DNA of 64,000 nt from Desulfocapsa sp. (GCA_022712895.1 JAFLJS010000021.1:62001-126000), one strand, 5' to 3'. Positions 1 through 9,821 are shown, numbered from the stretch's first letter. Translations and numbers: made by a program. The notes: generated by a model from the sequence alone, not told the origin.

Positions 1-1887
1 TGAATCACCCTCGGGCAGGAGGAACCGATAGGTGTCTCCCTGGTTTACGTGTTTCAGTGGAAAGGTAATCCAGCCACTCCAGGCAGCATAAATTGTCTGT
101 TTAATTGTTGACGATTTTGCTGACCGAGGGAGGTTGTCGTTCTGTTGAATGAGTTCCAGGAGGATTTCTTTTCCGGGATTAGTAACGAAAATTTTTATCT
201 CTTTAATTGCATCATAGTGGTTAGGGAGAATTTCTATCCAGTGGAAATTTTTCATTGGGATGCTACCCTCCAGGCTGATTGGGTCTGACTTTCTTGCCTC
301 GCTGAGGGGAGAGAATGATAACTCAGGCGAGGTGATGCATCTGTTCTTTTCATCCAGCCCAGCATAGCTGGGATGATAGACGGTTGGGTTGTACGCAACT
401 GCAAATCGTAAGCTTTTTTGTTGTAATAATATGGATGTTGTTTCCGATTTAGCAAAGGCTGGGTGATAATAAATGGCCCCAAGCTGTAGACAATTGCGAG
501 CAAAGTAAGAAGCCATAATCATTGTACTGGTATAAAGAATTTTGTCTTCAGGGTTAGCTTTGGATAGCAACAGCTGCACTTGGCTATCATGAAAAGACAA
601 GGGCTGGCGTTTGATCATGTGTTCTCGCATTGACTGGATGTGTATCATGCCTGGCACAACTGTTTCCAGTACATACCCACTGAGTACTGCCAGTATCACA
701 ACAGACGAGAGAAGAGATTTTGGGAAATAGGGGGCAGTTGCTTGCCTATTGGTCTTGTTTTGGGCAAAGTTCAGTGCATTTGTCGCCACGATATATATAG
801 AATATGGAAGCGCACCAAAGAGAATAACTGCAAATGGAATCAATAGTCTAAAAAAGAGTGAGGCGTTCGGCGTGAGAGCATGAGAGTGACAAAGAGAAGC
901 AAGGAGAAAAAGAAACAAGATGGAAAGGGTAATAATCATATTCTTTTGTCGACTGTTTCTCAAATAGAAACAACCCAGCAGGGTTGCAGGGAAGAGAACA
1001 ATCAGGGAACCAAAGAATGATGCTTTATATCGTGTGAATTGAATTGCTACTTCAAGTAGGTTTTTCACTATATTGCTGAATATAGTAGGCAAACTGGAAA
1101 AAAGAGGCATGGGATTAACTGTCAGGTAAGCCTGGAATTGATCAGCTAGAGACGTGAAAAATACGATAGGAGTGCCGATCGCAAATGAGAAAAGAAGCAT
1201 GATATAGAGATGTTTCCGTTTCTTTTTCTTTGACAAAAACAAGGCAAGGAGAATTGTGATTAATGTCAGGATCATACCTATGGGATGCATGGCCAACATG
1301 AGAAGGGAACCCACTATCAGTGTAATGGGTGCCGAGCCGTTTTTAGAAAGTATTCTTGCCCAGATAAGCAGGGCGATCATTATGCTAAGGTTGGAAGGTG
1401 TCAGATAGTGGAGCCCGGGGCCCGGAAAGATCTTAAAGGCCATGAGGCCGAGAGTGAGTCCAGTAGCTGTTCTTCCCCATAAAGAGGTTAGCAAACAGGC
1501 GAATGCGATTCCCCAGAAAAGAGGAGACAGTAACCAGAGAATCCTGAAAGTGGAAAAGATGTCATGGGTAATCCGATTTATCGAAAGAAGTATTGTGGAG
1601 AATAGGGGATGATAGAGGGGAAAGGCAAAACCTGCGATCTCGCTTTGCCTTTGCATGTCAGGGCCTTGCGGCATTGCATTGAATTGAGTTCTCAGATCCA
1701 GCAATGCGTTGCAATCTAGCGAAGAACATTCTTCCATGACTTGGGTTCTTACGAGGTATGCAAGACTGTCATCGACTTCAGGAAGCTGATCTCTTTGCGA
1801 AAGAGGATCGTAAATTAAATAACTTTGGACAGTCACCCAAATGGCCAGGCCAAATAACAGGAAAAACCAGGATGAAACCTTTTTCAC
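1..1887 (-). CDS. polytopic membrane glycosyltransferase-like protein (partial, runs off left edge)
   Basis: I translated an open frame that runs from a GTG at 1887 to the window edge without a stop (at least 629 codons). The GTG overlaps the stop of the upstream GT2 gene as GTGA, so the two are translationally coupled. The N-terminus has a membrane segment (about residues 7-25), then a short extracytoplasmic stretch with an Asp pair (VDDSLAYL, D39-D40), then roughly ten further hydrophobic segments, then a soluble-looking C-terminal part. Acidic residues in the first external loop after TM1 are typical of GT-C type lipid-phosphate-sugar transferases; this is inference from layout, not a recognised family match. 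Coupling to a polyisoprenyl-phosphate GT2 supports a role in transferring a lipid-linked sugar to a surface glycan or protein. Confidence 0.7.
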   Translation of the reverse strand, partial: MKKVSSWFFLLFGLAIWVTVQSYLIYDPLSQRDQLPEVDDSLAYLVRTQVMEECSSLDCNALLDLRTQFNAMPQGPDMQRQSEIAGFAFPLYHPLFSTILLSINRITHDIFSTFRILWLLSPLFWGIAFACLLTSLWGRTATGLTLGLMAFKIFPGPGLHYLTPSNLSIMIALLIWARILSKNGSAPITLIVGSLLMLAMHPIGMILTLITILLALFLSKKKKRKHLYIMLLFSFAIGTPIVFFTSLADQFQAYLTVNPMPLFSSLPTIFSNIVKNLLEVAIQFTRYKASFFGSLIVLFPATLLGCFYLRNSRQKNMIITLSILFLFLLASLCHSHALTPNASLFFRLLIPFAVILFGALPYSIYIVATNALNFAQNKTNRQATAPYFPKSLLSSVVILAVLSGYVLETVVPGMIHIQSMREHMIKRQPLSFHDSQVQLLLSKANPEDKILYTSTMIMASYFARNCLQLGAIYYHPAFAKSETTSILLQQKSLRFAVAYNPTVYHPSYAGLDEKNRCITSPELSFSPLSEARKSDPISLEGSIPMKNFHWIEILPNHYDAIKEIKIFVTNPGKEILLELIQQNDNLPRSAKSSTIKQTIYAAWSGWITFPLKHVNQGDTYRFLLPEGDS

Positions 1888-3092
1888 CTTTTTTTCCTAT
1901 CGTATTGTGCCTCTTTGACAGTTGTATCAATAAGTCTTTCGAAGATGCCAAGGGCTGAGAGTTGCAGGCCAGCGAGTACCAGCAGCGCACCAGTGGAAAC
2001 ATATCCCCAATGGTAGCTTATGCTAAGGGTTGTCAGGTAGTCTTTAAGAGGCCCTAGGTTGAGTGTAATCCCCAGTGCAATCAGTATGGGCCCAGCGAAA
2101 ATCATTTTTTTGAGAGAAAAGATACTCAGCATACATTTTTCAAGTTTTGTATGGTTTCGAATGTTGCCGTTGAGTGATGCGGCGATACGCTCTGCTACGA
2201 TACCGATTGAGAGTAGGGTTAGTCCTGCAATGATAAGGGTGTTGATCGTTAGTAGGCGGTATATACTGCTGTCGGGAAGGATGTTGTGGGTAATCTTTGA
2301 ATAGAGAGGGCCCATTCCATACAGTAAGGCGATAAAAACGAGAAAACTTCCAGCGCTCCCAAAAAATTTCAGAGGACGGTAGGTCAGAGCAATTTCTGTT
2401 ATCGCAAGGAAGAACCGTAGCCCATCTTTAAAGATACACAATTTTGAAATCCCCTGGCGCTCATGATAAGGCATTTCTATTTCCTGAAAGGTAATATTGT
2501 CTTTGAGGAGGGCACGACAAGTCATGGCAGGAGTGAAATGGAGCCCATCAGGTAATGGAAGTAAATACTGTAGGGATTCTTTTCTGATGACACGCATTCC
2601 GCTTGCCGTGTCTTTAACTTTACAACCGGTGAGAAAGGACATGAGCTGCGCATAGAAAAAATTGCCAATACGGCGAATACGAGGCATTTTACTCTTTTTA
2701 TGCATGCGGGAGCCGGTAACAATATCGGCGGGCGCTTTGGTAAGGCTATGACACAGTTGAGCAAAAAAGTTTGGATCACAGGTGCCGTCACCATCGAGAA
2801 AACCCAGGATATCACCAGTTCCTTTTTGGAAACCATGTTTGATTGCTGCTCCGTATCCCTGATTGTCCTCAAAATTAATTAGTGTGATTTCTGAGAATGA
2901 TGCAGCGATTTCAGCCGTACGGTCTGTACTGCCGTCGTTTACAACAATTATTTCAACATGATCAAGATCTGCTTTTTGCTTAATAACTTCTCTGGCAGCA
3001 AGACATCGGCTAATTGTTGTTCCGATAGCACTTTCTTCATTTAACGCAGGAATAACTATTGATAGGCTTTTAACTTTTGCTGTGGAAGTCAT
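1884..3092 (-). CDS. GT2 glycosyltransferase with C-terminal membrane domain
   Basis: This is a family 2 glycosyltransferase of the dolichyl/polyprenyl-phosphate sugar synthase type. The N-terminal catalytic domain shows SIVIPALNEE at residues 11-20, VVNDGSTDRT near 50-59 and the DxD-like LDGDGTCDP near 99-107. After about residue 235 the chain becomes hydrophobic with four to five membrane segments, as in the integral-membrane subfamily that charges undecaprenyl phosphate with a sugar at the cytoplasmic face. The stop overlaps the GTG start of the downstream membrane protein, so the pair probably makes and then uses a lipid-linked sugar. The sugar cannot be told from sequence. Confidence 0.88.
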   Translation of the reverse strand: MTSTAKVKSLSIVIPALNEESAIGTTISRCLAAREVIKQKADLDHVEIIVVNDGSTDRTAEIAASFSEITLINFEDNQGYGAAIKHGFQKGTGDILGFLDGDGTCDPNFFAQLCHSLTKAPADIVTGSRMHKKSKMPRIRRIGNFFYAQLMSFLTGCKVKDTASGMRVIRKESLQYLLPLPDGLHFTPAMTCRALLKDNITFQEIEMPYHERQGISKLCIFKDGLRFFLAITEIALTYRPLKFFGSAGSFLVFIALLYGMGPLYSKITHNILPDSSIYRLLTINTLIIAGLTLLSIGIVAERIAASLNGNIRNHTKLEKCMLSIFSLKKMIFAGPILIALGITLNLGPLKDYLTTLSISYHWGYVSTGALLVLAGLQLSALGIFERLIDTTVKEAQYDRKKR

Positions 3093-3353
3093 TTTCTGAA
3101 TAAATACCGATGCTCAATGTGAAAATAATTGGGAATGAAAAATGTAAGAATGATATATCAGTAAGTAATGATACACGTTTTTTCTTGTCCTCTCAAAGAA
3201 AAACTGTTGCGGAAGTAAAATCAATGTATAGTTTGTCGCAACTTCTGGACGAAGACCATGCTTTTTTGGTTCCCTCGTATGTGTTGCCATGGCTATGGTA
3301 GCCGGTACTGGTGTGTGTATTATGATTTTCCTAAAATTAATAGTGTGTGAATA

Positions 3354-4571
3354 ATGACGAAGAGAAGACGTTCGGCAGTATCCCTGGATGCGATACTGAA
3401 AGGAGCGAGGATTCTGTTGCCGCATCCTCGTATTGGAATGAAGCTTGCGAGGATTCAGGTTGAGAAAACATTATTTCCTTTTCTCAACCCCAGGAAAAAA
3501 AGCGGATATGCAAGGAAAATTCACCAGCTTTCTATTCGTATAACAGATCTTTGCAATCTTCGTTGCCATACTTGTGGACAGTGGGGAGATAACGGTTTTC
3601 TTCACGGATGTAGGCCTGGAGAGCTTAAAGGCAGGGAAATTGGAGGAGAGAGATATCTTGAACTGTTTGATGATCTTGTCCGTCATGGGCATCGTCCCAA
3701 TGTTTATATTTGGGGCGGAGAGCCCACCATGTACAGTTCACTTCTCGATGTACTTAACGGTGCTGCCAAGAGGAATATGCCCACCTCAATTGTTTCAAAT
3801 GGTTATGATGTTGCCGGGCTGGCCGAAGAGTTGATCAAGAGTCGTTTATATCTCCTACAGTTGTCAATAGACGGTCATAACAGTGATATTCATAATGGAC
3901 TTCGTCCAGCCATAGGAAAAGGGGATGCGTTCAATGATATTCTTAACGGTCTGCAAACCATTTATGAGTGTAAAAAAGGGCGCCCAGGGTTACCGATTGT
4001 TGCTTCACTCACTGTTATTTCTAAACAAAATATGCATCATCTTGTCGATATCTATCATCGTTTTAAAAAGTATGTGGATATTTTTGTTTTTTATCCTTCA
4101 TGGTGGATCAATGCAAAACAGGCAGAACGTCATGAGGCCGATTTTATGGGCCGTTTCGGCTTTGAGCCTGAATTGCACCGAGGGTGGATAGGCAGCTGGA
4201 AACCTGATGAATACGAAACTTTAGCAGAACAAATTAAAGAGTTGAAGTCATTGTCCAGGTCTTTGTCAACTCCTTCTGTGACTTTTATTCCCGACATAAC
4301 AGGCAGTGATGATTTGGAAAGGTATTACACTGACCATCAGGAGACCTTTGGGTTTAATGAGTGTGTTTCTATCTTTCAGGCAGTAGAGCTTGATTCAAAT
4401 GGTGATATGTCACCGTGCCGAGATTATCACGATTATATTGTTGGGAACATTAAAGAGAAGACCATCACAGAGCTGTGGAATTCCGAGAAGTACCTGACGT
4501 TTCGAAAGAGTCTCCAGCGAGATGGACTGATGCCGGTATGCACTCGTTGTTGTGGCCTGATGGGTTATTAG
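3354..4571 (+). CDS. radical SAM protein with SPASM-like C-terminus
   Basis: The CxxxCxxC cluster motif of radical SAM enzymes is present as CNLRCHTC (C67, C71, C74), followed by the usual GGEPT-like glycine motif (WGGEPTMYS near residue 123). The C-terminus is rich in cysteine: one in FNECVSIF, one in SPCRDYH and three in the last dozen residues (CTRCC). This pattern fits a SPASM or twitch domain carrying extra iron-sulfur clusters, and the segment VGNIKEKTITELWNS is typical of that region. The substrate is unknown. It is transcribed away from the GT2 pair and towards the alpha-oxoamine synthase gene. No clear Shine-Dalgarno precedes the ATG, so the start is less certain than the frame. Confidence 0.82.
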   Translation: MTKRRRSAVSLDAILKGARILLPHPRIGMKLARIQVEKTLFPFLNPRKKSGYARKIHQLSIRITDLCNLRCHTCGQWGDNGFLHGCRPGELKGREIGGERYLELFDDLVRHGHRPNVYIWGGEPTMYSSLLDVLNGAAKRNMPTSIVSNGYDVAGLAEELIKSRLYLLQLSIDGHNSDIHNGLRPAIGKGDAFNDILNGLQTIYECKKGRPGLPIVASLTVISKQNMHHLVDIYHRFKKYVDIFVFYPSWWINAKQAERHEADFMGRFGFEPELHRGWIGSWKPDEYETLAEQIKELKSLSRSLSTPSVTFIPDITGSDDLERYYTDHQETFGFNECVSIFQAVELDSNGDMSPCRDYHDYIVGNIKEKTITELWNSEKYLTFRKSLQRDGLMPVCTRCCGLMGY

Positions 4572-4650
4572 TAGTTTATAAATTCTTTTCGTGTTTTTTT
4601 ACCGATGTAGCAAGGGGGGCAAGGGGCAGATTCGGCAGGCGGCATACCGT
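4572..4650. repeat. copy of 3'-end dispersed repeat (family 2)
   Basis: Directly after the radical SAM stop the sequence runs TTAGTAGTTTATAAATTCTT and continues into a G-rich part (GCAAGGGGGGCAAGGGGC). Closely similar starts (TTAGTAcCTTgTAAATTCTT) occur near 13035 and 48566, with related copies near 12930 and 31890. All lie at the 3' ends of genes. Its function is unknown; it might be a degenerate terminator-type or REP-like element. Confidence 0.4.
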
Positions 4651-4726
4651 TTCCAATGTGTCTGAAGTGCCAGGCATTGCAAAAAGGAGTATTCTCATTT
4701 TGTTCTCTTGTTGACAATAGTTGATA

Positions 4727-5965
4727 CTAATTATATCCAGAAATATTAGGTAGTTCCATCTTTTCCACTTCTGTTAATATGGCACCAATGGTTTTGCCTG
4801 CCATAATGAGATCTTCTTTTTTGTGACTGGCAGTGATTGAGGCTCTTAGTATTGCTTTGCCAACCGGAACAACAGGCGGGAACACTGCATGAATATAGAG
4901 GTCATGTTCGTGGCATATTTTTGCAGCGACAGCCGCCTTCATAGGGTCACCGACAAGGATGGGTATGATAGATGTTACTGAATCGCCCAGCTGAATTCCT
5001 GACGAACGCAGTGTTTTCTTAAAAATCTCTGTATTGTCATTAAGTCGCTCCAGCAATGTTTGTCTTTCTGATTCAAATATTTCCAATCCTCTGAGAGCTG
5101 TGGCTGCCATAGCCGCTGACAAAGCAATGGAATAGATAAACCCCCTGGATTCGTGGCGCAGGTAATTGATCATCTTTTCTGAAGAGGCAATATAACCGCC
5201 AGCGGCAGGGATGGATTTCGAAAGTGTTGCCATCGTGATATCAATATCATCAGGCTTAATATTAAAATACTCGGCAATACCACCTCCGGTTTTACCCAGA
5301 ACGAATATGGAGTGGCATTCGTCAACCATGAGGTAGGCATTATACTTTTTACAAAGTGCTATTATTTGAGGGATATCCGCTGCTTCACCGGACATGCTGA
5401 ATATCGCATCGATAACAACCAGTTTTCGTGATGAATCGGGGATGCTTGCCAGTATTTTTTGGAGTCGAGTCAAATCATTGTGGGGATAGCGCATCAATTT
5501 GGCGTTGGAGTACCTTCCACCGTCAATCATTGATGCATGATTCGTCTTGTCACAGATGATAAAGTCATTTTTACGAAGGAGGCAGGCAATGGTCGAGACA
5601 TTTGCCAAATAGCCACTGGTGTAGACAATGGCTCCTTCTTTATTGTGCAGTTCAGCGATTTTCTTTTCAAGTTGGGAGTGGAGTTCAGTGGTGCCCGCTA
5701 AAAAGCGTGAGCCACTCATGCCTGTGCCGAATGTTTGGATTGCACCTATGGCCGCCTGGTTGATTTCCGGGCGTTTATTGAGGCCAAGGTAAGAATAGCC
5801 TCCCAACATAAGCATCCTATTGTTATCGGATAGAACCCAGCCATTATCTAACTCTTCACTGATTTCTTTAAACCACGTGTAAATACCAGCTGCTTTGCCA
5901 CCTGCAACATCCCAGACGGTATCAGGTGGGAAGGGGGGAGGAGGGGAACTTTTTATTTGATTCAT
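4727..5965 (-). CDS. alpha-oxoamine synthase family PLP enzyme (BioF/Kbl/SPT-like)
   Basis: This is a PLP-dependent fold-type I enzyme of the alpha-oxoamine synthase family, which condenses an amino acid with an acyl-CoA. Family features are visible: HNKEGAIVYTSGYLAN, H143 in TNHASMIDGG, DECHS with D215 and H218, and the Schiff-base lysine K250 in TLSKSIPAAGGY. Its 412 residues are slightly longer than BioF (about 385) because of a proline-rich N-terminal extension. There are no biotin genes nearby; instead it sits among sugar-nucleotide and glycosyltransferase genes. A serine palmitoyltransferase-like or other lipid/amino-ketone role is therefore as likely as BioF or Kbl. The exact reaction cannot be decided from sequence. 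No strong ribosome site precedes the ATG. Confidence 0.85.
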   Translation of the reverse strand: MNQIKSSPPPPFPPDTVWDVAGGKAAGIYTWFKEISEELDNGWVLSDNNRMLMLGGYSYLGLNKRPEINQAAIGAIQTFGTGMSGSRFLAGTTELHSQLEKKIAELHNKEGAIVYTSGYLANVSTIACLLRKNDFIICDKTNHASMIDGGRYSNAKLMRYPHNDLTRLQKILASIPDSSRKLVVIDAIFSMSGEAADIPQIIALCKKYNAYLMVDECHSIFVLGKTGGGIAEYFNIKPDDIDITMATLSKSIPAAGGYIASSEKMINYLRHESRGFIYSIALSAAMAATALRGLEIFESERQTLLERLNDNTEIFKKTLRSSGIQLGDSVTSIIPILVGDPMKAAVAAKICHEHDLYIHAVFPPVVPVGKAILRASITASHKKEDLIMAGKTIGAILTEVEKMELPNISGYN

Positions 5966-6415
5966 TGAGTCAATAAGTATAGTTGCTATGGCGATTCGAA
6001 TGTTTGCGGAGAAGTAAGATACTCTTTCTTTAAAGAAAATTCTAACATGAATCTAAAGAATTCTTTACCTATTTTTTCATTATTTTGATAATTAACAGGG
6101 CTTGGATGGGTTTTGTAAGAAGAGGAAAAGTGGATTCTAATTTGTAAAAGAAAGAATAATTTTAAATTTTCATGAATCTGGTTTAATGAAAAACGGAGTA
6201 CACAATGTCAGATGTATCCATCTGAATATAATGGGGAAAGTCTGTTTTTTTTGCAGTAAGATTAACGCATTGAAAATTAATTTGAAAAAATGTAGAGTAA
6301 CTATCAGTAATTGCAATATTATATGAAGAACTTGGCCTTTCAGGTACTATCGAATACCTTTACTACGAGTAAAGGGATCGATAGATAGTTGTATATAGCT
6401 CTATCCAGGCGGAAT
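5966..6415. other. 450-base intergenic region, AT-rich, divergent
   Basis: This stretch separates the divergent alpha-oxoamine synthase and UDP-xylose synthase-like genes. I see no convincing gene in it. A weak sigma-70-like promoter for the rightward genes is possible: TTGAAA at 6270-6275, 17 bases, then TAGAGT at 6293-6298. It would leave a leader of about 110 bases. Confidence 0.4.
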
Positions 6416-7378
6416 ATGAATAATTATAACATACGAAAAAGAGTATTAGTTACGGGGGGAGCCGGCTTCCTTGGTTCTCATCTGTGTGAATCATTACTTG
6501 ACCAAGGTGCTGAAGTCCTCTGTCTTGATAATTATTTCACCGGGACAAAAAAAAATATTAAAAGGCTGTTTGGTAATCCATTGTTTGAGTTGCTTCGTCA
6601 CGATGTGACGTTTCCCCTCTATGTTGAAGTCGACGAGATTTATAATCTTGCCTGTCCGGCATCTCCCATTCATTACCAGCATGATCCTGTGCAAACCACA
6701 AAAACCTCTGTGCATGGTGCAATCAACATGCTTGGCCTGGCTAAGCGAGTTAAGGCGAAGATATTTCAAGCCTCTACAAGTGAAGTATATGGTGACCCCG
6801 AAGTACATCCACAGGTTGAGAGTTATTGGGGAAACGTAAATCCCATTGGTGTCAGGTCATGTTACGATGAAGGAAAGCGATGCGCTGAAACCCTGTTTTT
6901 TGATTATTACAGGCAGCATAATCTCAGGATTAAAATAGGAAGACTTTTTAACACTTACGGTCCTCGGATGCACCCCAATGATGGCCGAGTGGTTTCAAAT
7001 TTTATTGTTCAGGCATTGCGAGGTATTCCCATTACTATTTATGGTGATGGCTCCCAAACGCGATCTTTTTGTTATGTCGATGACCTGATTCGCTTGATGA
7101 TACTGTTTATGGAAAGCGATGATGCCTTGGTAGGCCCCGTGAATATGGGGAATCCTAATGAATTTACCATTCTTGAACTGGCTGAATTGGTTACAGAGAT
7201 GGTAGGTTCTTCGTCAGAAATAGTTTTTAAGGATCTACCTGCCGATGATCCAAAGCAGCGATGTGCCGATATCTCAATAGTACGGGATAAACTGGGGTGG
7301 GAACCCACTACCCAACTTGAGGAAGGGCTTCGGTATACCGTGGACTATTTTGAAAACTTACTGTCTGAGGGGAAATAG
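6416..7378 (+). CDS. UDP-glucuronate decarboxylase (UDP-xylose synthase)-like SDR
   Basis: This is an extended short-chain dehydrogenase/reductase that most resembles UDP-glucuronic acid decarboxylase, which makes UDP-xylose with bound NAD. The Rossmann motif is [13 protein letters not shown] at residues 10-22, the active-site strand is [10 protein letters not shown] (119-128), and the YxxxK pair is Y150/K154 in [23 protein letters not shown]-type sequence follows, read here as [12 protein letters not shown] chose the ATG at 6416 because AGGCGG lies just upstream and it gives 320 residues, the usual length; an in-frame TTG at 6389 would add nine residues. GalE follows after 26 bases, so both likely feed sugar nucleotides into the neighbouring glycosyltransferases. 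Confidence 0.87.
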   Translation: MNNYNIRKRVLVTGGAGFLGSHLCESLLDQGAEVLCLDNYFTGTKKNIKRLFGNPLFELLRHDVTFPLYVEVDEIYNLACPASPIHYQHDPVQTTKTSVHGAINMLGLAKRVKAKIFQASTSEVYGDPEVHPQVESYWGNVNPIGVRSCYDEGKRCAETLFFDYYRQHNLRIKIGRLFNTYGPRMHPNDGRVVSNFIVQALRGIPITIYGDGSQTRSFCYVDDLIRLMILFMESDDALVGPVNMGNPNEFTILELAELVTEMVGSSSEIVFKDLPADDPKQRCADISIVRDKLGWEPTTQLEEGLRYTVDYFENLLSEGK

Positions 7379-7404
7379 GGGAGGTGCTAAAGGAGCAGAG
7401 GGCA

Positions 7405-8409
7405 ATGTCAGAAATACTGGTTGTAGGTGGGGCGGGATATATAGGGTCGCACATGTGTAAGTATCTTTACGGAAAAGGTATGAAGCCAATTGTGTTAGAT
7501 AATCTGAGCCTTGGGCATAGAGAATCAGTGAAATGGGGACCACTGTATAAAGGGGATCTTGATAATCCGAGGATGCTAGCCGAAATATTTTCTCAGCACG
7601 ATATCAAAGCGGTAATGCACTTTGCTGCTTGTTGTTATGTCGGTGAGTCTGTGGTAGAGCCACTCAAGTATTATCAGAATAATGTTGCTGCAACAATAAG
7701 TTTTCTCGCTTTGTTGCAGGAGTATGGCATTGATAAAATGATATTTTCATCGTCCTGTGCAACATATGGCGAACCGAAAAGCCTTCCTATTAGCGAAGAC
7801 CAACCACAGCAACCAATCAATCCATATGGACGCAGTAAGCTAATGGTGGAGAATATTCTGGATGACATGGATAGCATAAATTCTTTAAGGTCAGTATGCC
7901 TCAGGTATTTCAATGCTGCTGGTGCCGATCCTGAAGGGGAGCTTGGTGAAGATCATGACCCGGAAACACATCTTATTCCTCTCGTGCTAAACGTTGCACT
8001 AGATCGTTTGGAGAAACTCACAGTATTTGGCAGTGATTATCCCACAGAGGATGGAACCTGTGTCAGAGATTATATCCATGTGAATGATCTGGCCCAGGCA
8101 CACTATCTTGCGTTACTCCACTTGCTGAATGGTGGAGAAAGTAAGAAATATAATCTTGGAAATGGAAGTGGGTATTCAATCGTTGATGTGATTAAAACTG
8201 CCAGCAGGATAAGCGGAAGGAATATTAACTATGCGTTTGCAGAGCGAAGAGCAGGAGATCCGGCAGTGTTGGTTGCTGCCGCGGAGAAGGCAGTTCATGA
8301 GCTGGGCTGGCGACCAGAGTTTAATAGTCTTGAAACTATTCTTCAAACTGCCTGGGAGTGGCATCGCAAGAATCCTGAAGGATATGGACGTAATAAAAAA
8401 ACTGAATAG
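7405..8409 (+). CDS. galE: UDP-glucose 4-epimerase
   Basis: This SDR interconverts UDP-glucose and UDP-galactose. VVGGAGYIGSH (residues 6-16) is the NAD-binding loop, FSSSCATYGEP carries the catalytic Ser/Thr region, and Y141/K145 in NPYGRSK are the catalytic pair. The long GalE-type segments GADPEGELGEDHDPETHLIP and GTCVRDYIHVNDLA are present. The ATG at 7405 is preceded by AAAGGAG at 7390-7396; a GTG at 7384 is in frame but lies upstream of that site. The resulting 334 residues match the family. It forms a two-gene unit with the preceding decarboxylase. Confidence 0.92.
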   Translation: MSEILVVGGAGYIGSHMCKYLYGKGMKPIVLDNLSLGHRESVKWGPLYKGDLDNPRMLAEIFSQHDIKAVMHFAACCYVGESVVEPLKYYQNNVAATISFLALLQEYGIDKMIFSSSCATYGEPKSLPISEDQPQQPINPYGRSKLMVENILDDMDSINSLRSVCLRYFNAAGADPEGELGEDHDPETHLIPLVLNVALDRLEKLTVFGSDYPTEDGTCVRDYIHVNDLAQAHYLALLHLLNGGESKKYNLGNGSGYSIVDVIKTASRISGRNINYAFAERRAGDPAVLVAAAEKAVHELGWRPEFNSLETILQTAWEWHRKNPEGYGRNKKTE

Positions 8410-8519
8410 AAATAGACTGTTGGGATTCCTAGCACTTCTTTCGGATGGGATAGCCTTCCGCGTGATGTACTGATTTTATTCGAAAAGTTTTTGTGGTCTG
8501 TGGTTCAGTTGTTGGCAAC

Positions 8520-8552
8520 AAAAAGGGGAGCTGTTGGTTTTTGTTACAGCTC
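8520..8552 (-). terminator. intrinsic terminator overlapping the DD-peptidase stop
   Basis: On the minus strand GAGCTGT and ACAGCTC form a 7-bp stem (8546-8552 with 8528-8534), followed by CCCC and five T. The 5' arm includes the stop codon region of the DD-peptidase gene, so the end of the coding sequence doubles as the terminator stem. Confidence 0.6.
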
Positions 8553-9503
8553 AGCAATAATCTCAATCTCTGTGCTAAGATTGCGCATTGTCTCATTCAC
8601 TGCAACTTTCTTTTTGAAACCATAGTCAACAAGATTTTTGATATCTGACCACATGGTTTCACTACCCATAATGGCCACAATGATTTCATCATTGCCACGT
8701 TTGAATTTACCCACATAGGTCTGGCGAGCAGCATTGGTGTAACCTGTTTTGCCACCGAGAGTTCCATCGACCTGCCACAGGGCTTTGTTATGATTACGCA
8801 GAAGCTTCCCTTCTGTGGTTCGGACTTTTATCCGTTTCATGCGTTTGGAAAAATCGGGATCCTGCATGGCGTATCGAAATATTGTGGCAAGATCTCTTGC
8901 TGTTGATTTCTGTCCCTTGGCGGTGAGACCGGTGGCTGTTTTACAAACCGTTCGCGTTGCTCCCCAGAGAGAGGCACGAAGGGTCATCATCTGAGCAAAT
9001 TTTTTCTCACTGCCAGCAATCTTCTCAGCAATGGCAACACTCGCATCGTTGGCAGAGGCCAGTAGTACTGCATTGATCAGATCGTTTGCCTTGTACTTCT
9101 TCTTCTGATCGAGGTAAATTTTCGACCTGGGTTGTCTGGCGGCCTTTCTGCTGACAGGGATTTTCTCGGTACCGCTTAGTGACTTGAGTGCTATCATGCC
9201 TGTGATAACTTTTATAGTGGAAGCCGGCTGACGCTGGGTGTCCGGGTTTCTCGCGTAGAGAGTTTTGCCGCTCACGGCATCAACAATAATGGCACTGCGG
9301 GAGGATATCTTTCTGTTTAGTTGCTTAGTCGTTTTTGCAGTAACAAGGGGGCCGATCCGTTTTTTGATATTGCTAATATCATAAGCTTTTCCTAAAACAG
9401 GTCGTGTGCTGGCCACAGCCGTATAAACAGAGGAAAACGTAAATAAAAATCCTGTGCAGGATAGGAGCAAAATGAGCACATATGATCGGTGAGCAGAGTA
9501 CAT
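8544..9503 (-). CDS. D-alanyl-D-alanine carboxypeptidase/endopeptidase (S11)
   Basis: This is a low-molecular-weight penicillin-binding protein that trims peptidoglycan stem peptides in the periplasm. All three active-site motifs are visible: SxxK as STIK (S95-K98), SxN as SAN (S150-N152) and KTG (K252-G254) in GGKTGYTNAARQ. A hydrophobic N-terminal segment (about residues 8-30) acts as signal peptide or anchor. At 319 residues it lacks the extra C-terminal domain and amphipathic anchor of DacA/DacC and is closer in size to PbpG. It is a single gene with its own promoter (TTGACA-17-TACAAA) and terminator. Confidence 0.9.
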   Translation of the reverse strand: MYSAHRSYVLILLLSCTGFLFTFSSVYTAVASTRPVLGKAYDISNIKKRIGPLVTAKTTKQLNRKISSRSAIIVDAVSGKTLYARNPDTQRQPASTIKVITGMIALKSLSGTEKIPVSRKAARQPRSKIYLDQKKKYKANDLINAVLLASANDASVAIAEKIAGSEKKFAQMMTLRASLWGATRTVCKTATGLTAKGQKSTARDLATIFRYAMQDPDFSKRMKRIKVRTTEGKLLRNHNKALWQVDGTLGGKTGYTNAARQTYVGKFKRGNDEIIVAIMGSETMWSDIKNLVDYGFKKKVAVNETMRNLSTEIEIIAEL

Positions 9504-9557
9504 AAATTAGACAAGTTTATGGTTGAAAGCCAGTGTGAATACCGACTATACTGTTCT

Positions 9558-9586
9558 TTTGTATAAGCTGAATAGGGGTGTGTCAA
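9558..9586 (-). promoter_or_regulatory. sigma-70-type promoter of the DD-peptidase gene
   Basis: On the minus strand a perfect -35 hexamer TTGACA (9581-9586) is followed after 17 bases by TACAAA (9558-9563), four of six consensus positions. The start codon is about 55 bases downstream of the -10 box. Confidence 0.5.
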
Positions 9587-9792
9587 GGCAAAACTCAGTA
9601 TATAACAGCAAGATGGTATTTTTTAACGGCCTTGAGGTCTTCATTTTACGTACCTCACTCTGAGTAAATATTAACGTGTCTTTACCCGTGGATATATAGT
9701 CATAGTAACGTGTTAGGGTGTATCTGGAGAGAAGCAGTCCTTTGCCTTGCAGGGCCTTGAAAAGGGTGTTTTTCCGTAACGAGTAATCTTAA

Positions 9793-9821
9793 TTGACCCG
9801 GAAACGACTTTTATGTAATAT
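9793..9821 (+). promoter_or_regulatory. sigma-70-type promoter of the acyl-CoA synthetase gene
   Basis: TTGACC (9793-9798) is followed after exactly 17 bases by TAATAT (9816-9821), some 60 bases before the chosen start of the acyl-CoA synthetase gene. The rest of the 9504-9880 intergenic region shows no gene. Confidence 0.45.
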
